NCBI RefSeq assembly: GCF_030816505.1 | Contig: NZ_JAUSYB010000001.1 | Coordinates: 1,488,001-1,552,000 of the forward strand | Origin: Microbacterium sp. W4I20 | Lineage (GTDB): Bacteria > Actinomycetota > Actinomycetes > Actinomycetales > Microbacteriaceae | DNA length: 64,000 nucleotides | Reading direction: 5' to 3' | Shown here: piece by piece, positions 57,261 through 64,000 of the stretch | How the letters are laid out: each line of letters opens with the position of its first letter | Numbering within the stretch: the stretch's first letter is position 1 | Notes under the pieces: model-generated | What the model was told of the DNA's origin: nothing | Seen by the model: the letters and a program-made list of their open reading frames with translations, nothing else | Database searches by the model: none | Program-made: the position numbers and the translations under genes

Positions 57261-59191
57261 GCGGTGCCCTCCCGGCACATGCGGAACCCGATCGACGGCG
57301 AGGCATCCTGGCCGAGGCCGGGCAGCAGCAGCTTGGCGCTGAACTCCGCGGGCTTCACTCCCCCGTCGAAGTACCAGTCGGACCCCTCGCTGCGGTGTGC
57401 GCTGCCGCCCTTGAGCATGACGAACCGGGTGCGGCCGTCGGAGTGCTCCGACTCCGTCCAGTTCCAGACCTCGGGGGTGCGGCGGGTGAAGCCGGGCTGC
57501 GTGGCGGCGAGCTGCCACTCGTCCTCCGACGGCAGGCGGCCTCCCGCCCACGCCGCATACTCGCGAGCCCGGGCGAACGTCACGTTCGTCGCCGGGCGCT
57601 CCGGGTCGCGCGCCGTGACCTCCTCGCCGATGGCCTCGAGGAAGCGGGCGTACTCCGCCTCGCTCACCTCGGCTGCGTCCACCTGCACCGGTGCGGCGAG
57701 CGTCACGGAGCGTTCGAGCGTGCGCTGATCGTGCAGACGCGGCGGCAGCGGCTTCCACTCGTCGACGTACGGGGCGCCGTCGTACATCCCGGTCTCGCGC
57801 ATGCGGAACCGCACGGTGACCGTGTGGTCCCCCGCGGGGACGGTGACGGAGTCGGATGCCGGTGCGGCCGGATCCACCGGCCCGGCCCAGGCGCGCGGCG
57901 CAAGGCGCGGGGCCCGGCGATGCGGGAAGGATGCGTCGCGTACGACGGCCTCATCGATCAGCGCCGCCTGTGCCTCGGCGATCTCGGGGGGAGTCTCGGC
58001 ACCATCCGCGACGCGGACGGCGGCGATGATTCCGCCGGCCGGCACGGAGATCTCGTCACCTGCTCCCCCGGCATGCAACGTCTCCCACCCGTCGCCCTCG
58101 GGACGGAACGAGATGTCGTCGTCCGAGGTGTTGGCCAGCAGGAGCAGCGTGACGCCGTCGAGGTCGAACGTCGATCCGACGAGGGCACCGTCGTGCACGG
58201 CGAGCGGCGTCCACTCCCCGTCGACGAGCCAGCGGTGGAAGGCCCGCTGCACGGGTAGCATCCGCCGCAGGGTCGCGGCATCCCGCTCATTCCAGCCGAC
58301 CCAGGCCCCGAAGACGACCTCCCACACCATCACACCCACGCCGTTGAGCCAGGCGGAGCGCAGCTCGGCCGCGTGATCGCGATGCCAGCGCCGGATGTGG
58401 TGCTGCATGTGCCGGCGTTCGAACCAGCGCGCGCGCAGCACGCCGGGCGTCTCGGAGTCGGCGAACCATTGCGCCCACGACAGGGTGTGGTCAGCGATCC
58501 GCTCAGTGGCGAGCTTCGACTCGCCCTCGAGGCCGATGCCGGGTCGCGCCTCGTCGAGGGCCGCGACCAGTTCGGGGTCGGCCTTCTTGAGCGTGTCGAG
58601 GAACACCCCGTCGGCACCGAGACGGCGCACGGTCGTGGCGAGCTCGTCTTTGTCGTCGCCCGCACGGCGGGTTCCGGTGTCCCAGGGGTTGTAGTCGAGG
58701 AAGACGGCGACCCCTGCGGCACGCAGCTCGGCCGCGACCTCGGCGAGGCCGGGCACGTCGTAGAAGTCCCACTGGTTCCGGTCGTCGATGCCGATCACGG
58801 GGTAGGCGTGCCAGAGCACCACGCCGTCGAGCCCGCCGAAGCGCTCGCGGGCGTCGGCCAGGAGGCGCTCCGGGGTGAAACGCTGCGCGTCGAAGTCGAA
58901 GAAGAGCTCATCCCACAACCACACCTGCGCGACGGTGAAGCACCGGCTGGCCCAGGCCGACGCGGGCTCGTCATAACGGGTGGGTGCGCCGTGGCGCGTC
59001 AGGGCACCCTCTCGCCACGCGGTGAGCTGCGCACGCCACTGCTCGACGTCGGTCGGGTCGGTCGGCGCGGCGAAGATCTTGGCGTCGTCGAGGAGGAGCG
59101 CCGCGTCGCCGTCCGAGACGTCGGCGTCGAGCGGAACCACCGTCGGGAGGTCGAGTTCGCGCGGGTGGAGGGGGTCGAAACCGCCGCTCAT
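57257..59191 (-). CDS. TIM-barrel glycosidase-like protein fused to a SUMF1/formylglycine-generating-enzyme-like domain
   Basis: A 644-aa protein. Residues 50-330 look like a glycosidase-type TIM barrel (WLWDELFFDFDAQRFTPERLL, VVLWHAYPVIGIDDRNQWDFYD, VAVFLDYNPWDTG, ADGVFLDTLKK, GVMVWEVVFGAWVGWN), followed by a beta-sandwich cap and, from about 540, an FGE/EgtB-type module: ERPATNVTFARAREYAAWAGGRLPSEDEW and WNWTESEH...GFRMCREG. A GH and FGE-like fusion is unusual; FGE-like modules can act as oxygenases or as simple binding domains, and the Cys pair of true FGE is not evident. No signal peptide, so it acts in the cytoplasm, probably on an imported glycoside. Overlaps both neighbours by 4 bp. 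Confidence 0.78.
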   Translation of the reverse strand: MSGGFDPLHPRELDLPTVVPLDADVSDGDAALLLDDAKIFAAPTDPTDVEQWRAQLTAWREGALTRHGAPTRYDEPASAWASRCFTVAQVWLWDELFFDFDAQRFTPERLLADARERFGGLDGVVLWHAYPVIGIDDRNQWDFYDVPGLAEVAAELRAAGVAVFLDYNPWDTGTRRAGDDKDELATTVRRLGADGVFLDTLKKADPELVAALDEARPGIGLEGESKLATERIADHTLSWAQWFADSETPGVLRARWFERRHMQHHIRRWHRDHAAELRSAWLNGVGVMVWEVVFGAWVGWNERDAATLRRMLPVQRAFHRWLVDGEWTPLAVHDGALVGSTFDLDGVTLLLLANTSDDDISFRPEGDGWETLHAGGAGDEISVPAGGIIAAVRVADGAETPPEIAEAQAALIDEAVVRDASFPHRRAPRLAPRAWAGPVDPAAPASDSVTVPAGDHTVTVRFRMRETGMYDGAPYVDEWKPLPPRLHDQRTLERSVTLAAPVQVDAAEVSEAEYARFLEAIGEEVTARDPERPATNVTFARAREYAAWAGGRLPSEDEWQLAATQPGFTRRTPEVWNWTESEHSDGRTRFVMLKGGSAHRSEGSDWYFDGGVKPAEFSAKLLLPGLGQDASPSIGFRMCREGTA

Positions 59192-60135
59192 TCCGGTGTC
59201 CTTCCGATCAATGCCGTGACCTCGGCCTGGGAGGGCACGGCGGCCTGGGCGCCCGGCCGGGTGACGGCGAGCGCGGCGGCGGCGGCTCCGGCGCGCGCCG
59301 CCTCGGCGAGGAGCTCGACGTCGACCCTGTCCGGGGTGCGTCCGGATGCCGCGAGCGAGGCGGCGAACATGCCGCAGAACGTGTCGCCGGCTCCGGTCGT
59401 GTCGACGGCGTCGGCCGCGAACGATGCGACCGTCGCGCGGTCGCCGCCGCACACGACGAGCGACCCGCGTCGGCCGAGCGTGACGACGAGTGCCTTCACC
59501 CGGGCCGCGAGTGCATCGACGGCCGCATCCAGGTCGGCGACTCCGGCGATATCGAGCGCCTCGTGCTCGTTGACGATCAGCACGTCGATCGCGGGGAGGA
59601 GCGCTTCTCCCTCGGCGACGAAGGGCGCCGACGGCGCCGCATTCAGCAGGTGCCATGCCGCGGCGGGGCGGGCGGCCGCGGCATCCTGCACCAGCGAGAC
59701 CGGGATCTCGAGCTGCGTGAGGAGCACTCGCGCGCCGGCGACCGCGGTGCGCTGCGCGTCGGTGAGCGCGGTGAGCGCCGCGTTCGCGCCCGGCACGACC
59801 ACGATGGCGTTCTCGGCAGCCGCGTCCACGGAGATCAGCGCCGTGCCGGTCGGTCCGTCCAGTTGCGAGAGCCCGGAGACGTCGATGCCGTCGGCGACGA
59901 GAGCGCTGCGGAGTGCGTCGCCGTCGGCATCCGTTCCGACCGCCCCGACGAACGCCACCGACGCTCCCCCGGCGCGGCGCGCGGCGACGGCCTGGTTCGC
60001 ACCCTTGCCACCGCCGGTCCGCAGCAGCGTCGACGCGAGCACCGTCTCGCCCGGAGCGGGGATGCGCTCGACCTGCGCGACGATGTCCTGGTTGATGCTG
60101 CCGACGATGACGACGTCGCTCGTGACGCCACTCAT
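59188..60135 (-). CDS. PfkB family sugar kinase, ribokinase-like
   Basis: A 315-aa kinase. VVIVGSINQDIVAQVERIPAPGET and GGGKGANQAVAARRAGG form the ribokinase sugar-binding region (GGKGANQA), NEHEALDIAGV is present, and DTTGAGDTFCGMFAASLA near residue 250 supplies the catalytic Asp of the PfkB signature 2. It should phosphorylate ribose or a similar sugar with ATP. Placed directly after two ADP-ribosylglycohydrolase-fold genes, it would trap the ribose they release. Overlaps by 4 bp at both ends. Confidence 0.92.
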   Translation of the reverse strand: MSGVTSDVVIVGSINQDIVAQVERIPAPGETVLASTLLRTGGGKGANQAVAARRAGGASVAFVGAVGTDADGDALRSALVADGIDVSGLSQLDGPTGTALISVDAAAENAIVVVPGANAALTALTDAQRTAVAGARVLLTQLEIPVSLVQDAAAARPAAAWHLLNAAPSAPFVAEGEALLPAIDVLIVNEHEALDIAGVADLDAAVDALAARVKALVVTLGRRGSLVVCGGDRATVASFAADAVDTTGAGDTFCGMFAASLAASGRTPDRVDVELLAEAARAGAAAAALAVTRPGAQAAVPSQAEVTALIGRTPE

Positions 60136-61496
60136 GACGTCACCTCCGACAGTCGCAGCGTGCGCTCGGCCAGTTCGCGAATCGACCGCTCCGAGCCGCC
60201 GGGCATCGACGTGGCGATGCGGTCCTGCAGCGGCGCGGTCCATGCCTCGCCGATGCCGTCGGACCCGAGCAGTCCGCCCACTACGGATCCGACGGTCGCC
60301 CCGACCGAGTCGGTGTCCCAGCCGCCGGCCACCGCGAGCGCGACGGCGGATGCGAAGTCGTCGCCGTAGGCCTGCAGCGCGCAGGCGGTGAGGGCGGCGT
60401 TGTTGAGCGTGTGCACCCAGTGCATTCCGGGGAACGCGGCATGTAGCCGGTCAAGTGCGGTGTCGACGGTCAGCGAATCCGCCGCGAGCGCGCGTCCGAC
60501 CTCGCGACCGAGCGCGACGGCCGCGGCGAGACGGGATGCCGGGGGCACGACCGTGTCGGCGGCATCGAGCACCTCGTCGATCGAGGTCGCCACGATCGAC
60601 GAGGAGCAGAGGGCGGCCGCCCACATCTCGCCGTATATGCCGTTGCGGGTATGGCTCAGGCGCGCGTCTGTCCAGGCGGAGGCCGCGGCGGCTCGCACGT
60701 CGCCCGGGTGGGCCCAGCCGTGCACGTCGGCGCGGATCAGAGCACCGATCCATTCCCGGAACGGATTGAGGTGCGTGGCGGTCTCGGGCACCGGCCGCGC
60801 GTCGAGGATGTTCCGGTACGCCGCGCGCTCCGCGGTGAAGACTCGACCCGCCGGGAGCGCCCCCAGCCAGGCCTGAGCGACATCATCGGTGGTCAGGTCC
60901 GCGCCGTGCGTCTCGAGGAGGTCGAGCGCGAGGATCGGGAAGTTCAGGTCGTCGTCTTCCGGCATCCCGTCGATGTTCTCAAGCAGGGAGGTCGGCGCCG
61001 ACCGGCGGTTCCAGGGCCAGCGCTCGTTCACTTCGGCGGGCAGGCCGACGGCGGTGAAGTATCGCTGGATCGGCCAGTTGCCGGTCGCGCGGGCGATCTC
61101 CTCGATGCCCTCGCGCGGGATCTTCTCGACCGGCTTGCCCAGCAGGCATCCGGCGGCCCGGCCGAGCCAGGCGCCGTGGATCCGATCGAGCCCCGCGGCC
61201 TGCCAAGCGTGTGCCTCCGGCGGAAGGAGAGCGACGATGTCGTCCCACTCGTCGGGTTCCTCGGCGCTCGGCACCTGCAGGACCGCGAGCTCGTCGAGCA
61301 CGATCCTCGCCAGCGCACGCAGCTCCGGCGAGGCCGCGTCGGCGCTCGCACCGGAGGGGGCGAGCTGCGTCGAGCCCCCGGCATCCGCCCATCGCTGCTC
61401 GATCGGGGCGAGCGCGTCTTCCGCGACGCCCTGCTCGCGCAGGGCCGCGAACTCGGCGGGGACGAGGTCCTCCGGCTGTGCCCAGGTCAGTCTCAC
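60132..61496 (-). CDS. ADP-ribosylglycohydrolase-fold protein B
   Basis: A 454-aa protein with about 130 N-terminal residues without clear family and then the ARH fold: GAWLGRAAGCLLGKPVEKI, PEDDDLNFPILALDLLE (acidic cluster in place of the TDDT motif), and GGWDTDSVGATVGSVVGGLLG with the DxD(S) metal motif. Two Mg2+ ions in such proteins hydrolyse N-ribosyl or ADP-ribosyl bonds. The substrate is probably a small N-ribosyl or O-glycosyl compound, not protein-bound ADP-ribose. The GTG at 61496 overlaps the preceding gene (GTGA). Confidence 0.85.
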   Translation of the reverse strand: MRLTWAQPEDLVPAEFAALREQGVAEDALAPIEQRWADAGGSTQLAPSGASADAASPELRALARIVLDELAVLQVPSAEEPDEWDDIVALLPPEAHAWQAAGLDRIHGAWLGRAAGCLLGKPVEKIPREGIEEIARATGNWPIQRYFTAVGLPAEVNERWPWNRRSAPTSLLENIDGMPEDDDLNFPILALDLLETHGADLTTDDVAQAWLGALPAGRVFTAERAAYRNILDARPVPETATHLNPFREWIGALIRADVHGWAHPGDVRAAAASAWTDARLSHTRNGIYGEMWAAALCSSSIVATSIDEVLDAADTVVPPASRLAAAVALGREVGRALAADSLTVDTALDRLHAAFPGMHWVHTLNNAALTACALQAYGDDFASAVALAVAGGWDTDSVGATVGSVVGGLLGSDGIGEAWTAPLQDRIATSMPGGSERSIRELAERTLRLSEVTS

Positions 61497-62662
61497 GCGG
61501 CGTCGTCCTGACCGAGCAGCCCGGCGAGGGCAGTTGCCCGCTGCGACGCGCGATCGGCGTCGACCCGGGCGATGTCCTGCACCACCTCGGTCATCGCGGT
61601 CACGACGCCGTCGAGGTCGAGCCTGCTGGCGGTCGTGACACCCGACACCCACTCGCTGGGCACAGCATCCGCACCGTGCAGACCCCCGCAGATCGCGCCG
61701 GCCATCGTCGCGATCGAGTCGGAGTCGCGGCCGTAGTTCACGGCGTCCAACACCGCGGCGCGCAGGTCGCCGTCTCGCCCGACGACGAAGCCGAGCGCGG
61801 CGGGAAGCTCTTCGATCGACTTGGTGCGCGAGGGCAGCCGGGCGTCCATCGCGGGAGCGCGGTACTGCTCGCCCACGGTGTCGAACGGCGCGACCGCGGC
61901 GCGCACCACGCGGGCCAGGTCGCGAGGGTCGTCCGATCCACCGGCGGCGGTGAACGCGTCGACCGCGTCGAACACCGCGCGGATGGCGGCGGCAGTCCCG
62001 TCGTGTGCCACGTCGAGCACAGCGTCGCGCACGTCGGCGACGGTCGCTCCGGGGGCAGCGGATGCCGCCACAGCCGCGGCGAACACGCCCGCCGCCTCGC
62101 GACCGTAGGACGACTGGTGCGCACCGGCGATGTCGATCGCCTCGGCGTAGGCGCCGCGCGGGTCGCCGATGTGCACAAGCCCGACAGGAGCCATGTACAT
62201 GGTCGCGCCGCAGTTGACGATGTTGCCGACACCGGCCTCGCGGGGGTCGGCGTGGCCGTAGTGCAGCTTCGCCACGATCCACTTCTCGGCGAGGAACACG
62301 CGCTGCAGGATGAGGGCGTCGTCTTCCAGCTCGGGGATCCAGCGACGTTCGCCGATCATGAGCGGGACGAGGTCCGTGGCCACGTCGTACGCGTCGAGGT
62401 GCCGACGCCGCTTGGCGTACACCTCGATCAGCGCGTGCGTCATGAGGGTGTCGTCCGTGACGTGTCCGTCGCCCTTGTGGTACGGCGCGATCGGGCGCGC
62501 GGTCTTCCAGTCGGCGAGGAAGGGACCGACGATGCCCTCGACGCGACCGCCGTGGCGTTCTTCGATCTGCTCGGGCGTCCACCCCTCGGTCGCGCCTCCC
62601 AGCGCGTCTCCCACGGCGGCGCCGGCGAGCACCCCGGCCACTCGGTCCTGCAACACGAACAT
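61493..62662 (-). CDS. ADP-ribosylglycohydrolase-fold protein A
   Basis: A 389-aa ARH protein with both metal motifs: GAAVGDALGGATEG near residue 15, GHVTDDTLMTHALIE near 72 (TDDT) and NYGRDSDSIATMAGAICGGLHG near 330 (DSDS). The canonical acidic residues for two Mg2+ ions are therefore present. It likely cleaves the glycosidic bond of an imported ribosylated compound. The ATG at 62662 follows GGAG; longer upstream frame codons run through the SBP spacer. It is the first enzyme gene after the ABC binding protein, separated by a 93-bp spacer with a hairpin. Confidence 0.88.
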   Translation of the reverse strand: MFVLQDRVAGVLAGAAVGDALGGATEGWTPEQIEERHGGRVEGIVGPFLADWKTARPIAPYHKGDGHVTDDTLMTHALIEVYAKRRRHLDAYDVATDLVPLMIGERRWIPELEDDALILQRVFLAEKWIVAKLHYGHADPREAGVGNIVNCGATMYMAPVGLVHIGDPRGAYAEAIDIAGAHQSSYGREAAGVFAAAVAASAAPGATVADVRDAVLDVAHDGTAAAIRAVFDAVDAFTAAGGSDDPRDLARVVRAAVAPFDTVGEQYRAPAMDARLPSRTKSIEELPAALGFVVGRDGDLRAAVLDAVNYGRDSDSIATMAGAICGGLHGADAVPSEWVSGVTTASRLDLDGVVTAMTEVVQDIARVDADRASQRATALAGLLGQDDAA

Positions 62663-62718
62663 TCCCACTCCTTCTTGCCTTCTTGCCTTTGTCGGCCGCA
62701 GCCGGTTCGACGCGGAGA

Positions 62719-62748
62719 AGCGGGGGCGGATGGTCATCCGCCCCCGCT
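62719..62748 (-). terminator. Stem-loop between SBP gene and the enzyme genes
   Basis: A perfect 13-bp stem (AGCGGGGGCGGAT/ATCCGCCCCCGCT) with the 4-nt loop GGTC, 8 nt after the SBP stop codon. Such hairpins often protect a binding-protein message while reducing, not stopping, downstream expression. Confidence 0.7.
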
Positions 62749-62755
62749 CACGTGA

Positions 62756-64000
62756 TCAGCCGGCGATGTCCGCCCAGCCGTCGGTCAGCTGCTTCGCGAG
62801 CTGCTCGCTGGTGATCTGGTCGGCCAGGTACTGCTGGAAGGCCGGCGTCGCGATGGTGTCCTTCCACTCGGTGTACTTCTCCACCTTGAGGAAGGGCGGT
62901 CCGACGAGCCCTTCGCCGGAGGCCAGCACCTGGGTCCAGGCCGGGTTGTCGGCCGCGAGCTTCTCGACCTCGGTGCGAGCCGACTCGGACGACGGGATCA
63001 GGGCGTCGGCGTAGGCGACAGCCGCGAGGTTGTCGGCGCTCATGAAGAAGTTGAGGAAGTCGGCCGACTCCTCGACGTACTCGGAGTCGATGTTGACCGA
63101 GTAGGTCTGCGGGTTGGCGGCCTGGACGGCACCCTCCGAGCCCTCGAGCGGCGGCAGGGCCACCCAGTTGAACCCGTCGGGGGCGTCGTTCGCGATGTTC
63201 GTCGCCTGGAACGAGCCCTGCACGGTCATCGCGACCTTGCCGCCGTAGAACGACGCGAGCACATCCGACCCCGACTGGGTGAGGGAGGTGGGCTCGATCG
63301 ACTTGTCGGTGTAGGCCATCTCGTGGATGCGCTCAGGAACCGCGAGCTCGTTCTCGCCGACCTCGATGGTCGCGTCGGCGCCCGACCCGTCGAAGTACCC
63401 GCCGTCGAAGCCCAGCCCGAGGCTCATCATCGTCGCGGTCGGCGAGGCAAGGCCCCAGCCGAGTCCGTATGTGCCGCCCGTGGTGGTCGCCTTGGCGATC
63501 TCCTGCAGCTCGTCCCAGGTCATGGTGTCGCCGGTCGGAACCTCGACCCCGGCGGCCTCGAGCAGGTCGGCGTTGGCGAACGCCATGTACGACTGCAGCG
63601 TCGACGGGTAGGCGATGATCTGGTCATCCTGCGTGACCGACTCCCAGATGCCCTCCGAGATGTCCGACTTGAGCTCGTCGTCGATGAGGTCGGTCAGATC
63701 GGCGAGGTAGCCGTCGGTCCCGAACGAGACGATCGAGCTGGCCTCGAAGTGGATGATGTCGGGTGCCGTGCCGCCCGTGAACTGCGTGATCAGCTTGTCG
63801 AATGCGCCATCCCATCCGGCCTGGACGATCTCGACCTGGACGTCGGGGTTGTCGGTGTTCCACTCGTCGACGATGGCCTTCACGGCCTCCTGCGTCGCCG
63901 GCTGGTCGGAGAGCGACTGGAACTGGAGCGTGACCGCGCCGTCTTCGCTCTCGCCTCCGTTGTTCGCGCTCCCCTGCGTGCAGCCCGCCAGGGAGAGGAT
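62756..64000 (-). CDS. ABC transporter sugar/solute-binding lipoprotein, 5' end beyond the window
   Basis: 414 residues are visible of an extracellular solute-binding protein family 1 lipoprotein. The most upstream part reads ILSLAGCTQGS, a lipobox (LAGC) whose Cys is lipidated, so only about 15-20 signal residues are missing. VTLQFQSLSDQPATQEAV, FDKLITQFTGGTAPDIIHF and VLASFYGGKVAMTVQGSF are typical of carbohydrate-binding proteins. It should bring the substrate of the downstream enzyme set to an importer; no permease gene lies in the window. Confidence 0.92.
   Translation of the reverse strand: MLSLAGCTQGSANNGGESEDGAVTLQFQSLSDQPATQEAVKAIVDEWNTDNPDVQVEIVQAGWDGAFDKLITQFTGGTAPDIIHFEASSIVSFGTDGYLADLTDLIDDELKSDISEGIWESVTQDDQIIAYPSTLQSYMAFANADLLEAAGVEVPTGDTMTWDELQEIAKATTTGGTYGLGWGLASPTATMMSLGLGFDGGYFDGSGADATIEVGENELAVPERIHEMAYTDKSIEPTSLTQSGSDVLASFYGGKVAMTVQGSFQATNIANDAPDGFNWVALPPLEGSEGAVQAANPQTYSVNIDSEYVEESADFLNFFMSADNLAAVAYADALIPSSESARTEVEKLAADNPAWTQVLASGEGLVGPPFLKVEKYTEWKDTIATPAFQQYLADQITSEQLAKQLTDGWADIAG

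Noticed and set aside
58373..60391. 672-codon plus-strand open frame opposite the FGE fusion and the kinase
   Set aside because: Low-complexity Ala/Ser/Arg sequence; the minus-strand genes have clear catalytic motifs.
60132..62582. Single 816-aa protein covering both ADP-ribosylglycohydrolase genes
   Set aside because: Only the C-terminal 454 residues are ARH-like in this frame; the other ARH gene is in a different frame with its own start and a GTGA overlap.
62663..62718. AAGGCAAG repeats before ARH gene A as a possible operator
   Set aside because: Two imperfect copies next to the ribosome site; too short and purine-rich to separate from ordinary ribosome-binding context.
1..64000. tRNA, rRNA, CRISPR array, insertion sequence or prophage genes
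   Set aside because: I looked in all intergenic stretches and found no cloverleaf, repeat-spacer array, transposase or phage protein.

Overview
The window is high-GC DNA that looks like a chromosome segment of a Microbacteriaceae actinobacterium, most likely Microbacterium or a close relative. This is inferred from base composition, dense coding with many 4-bp stop/start overlaps, and typical actinobacterial families (TM0106-type nuclease-helicase, DIP1984, CU044_5270, ECF41 sigma, Erm, Arr). I ran no database search. I saw no rRNA, tRNA, CRISPR array, insertion sequence or phage gene.

Layout. 1-10.9 kb is DNA and cofactor housekeeping: a truncated acetyltransferase coupled to a RecB-like nuclease-helicase, nadE, a nucleosidase, sbcCD, a DIP1984 protein and a GNAT. 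10.9-15.6 kb holds a leaderless Cys-rich leader peptide ahead of a receiverless winged-helix regulator, an AlkA-type glycosylase, a VOC protein, a small transcript and rtcB. 15.6-25.4 kb holds an MFS exporter coupled to an M20 peptidase, an ECF41 sigma divergent from its NmrA-type partner, a FUSC-like membrane protein, thrC, an O6-alkylguanine methyltransferase, and the membrane partner (24296-25408) of an ECF sigma factor. 25.4-33.6 kb holds that ECF sigma, erm with a leader-peptide attenuator, a two-component system, a sigma/anti-sigma fusion, a CmtR-like sensor with its CDF metal pump, and an SDR. 33.7-39.4 kb holds TerC behind a Mn2+ (yybP-ykoY) riboswitch, a secreted phosphodiesterase, and an arsenic cluster (arsC, flavoprotein, arsR) with matching operator-like sites.

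39.4-47.1 kb resembles the uncharacterised E. coli ydjXYZ-ynjABCDEF cluster: methyltransferase, MerA-like oxidoreductase, YnjF-like CDP-alcohol transferase, TVP38 protein and a YnjBCD-type ABC transporter whose permease is split in two. 47.1-55.2 kb is accessory: a radical SAM protein, a nuclease, a frameshifted XRE regulator divergent from a Zn-alcohol dehydrogenase, HIT and Gfo/Idh proteins, rifampin ADP-ribosyltransferase, and a MarR/hydrolase pair with two operator palindromes.

55.2-64 kb is the most unusual block. An ABC solute-binding protein is followed by six overlapping genes: two ADP-ribosylglycohydrolase-fold enzymes, a ribokinase-type PfkB kinase, a TIM-barrel/formylglycine-generating-enzyme-like fusion, a class III CoA transferase and a CitE-like lyase. 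I read this as a candidate uptake and breakdown pathway for an N-ribosylated or glycosylated compound whose released acid is degraded as a CoA ester. Recurrent themes are leaderless promoters (TAnnnT-like hexamer 6-7 nt before the start codon), leader-peptide control, metal response and intrinsic antibiotic resistance.
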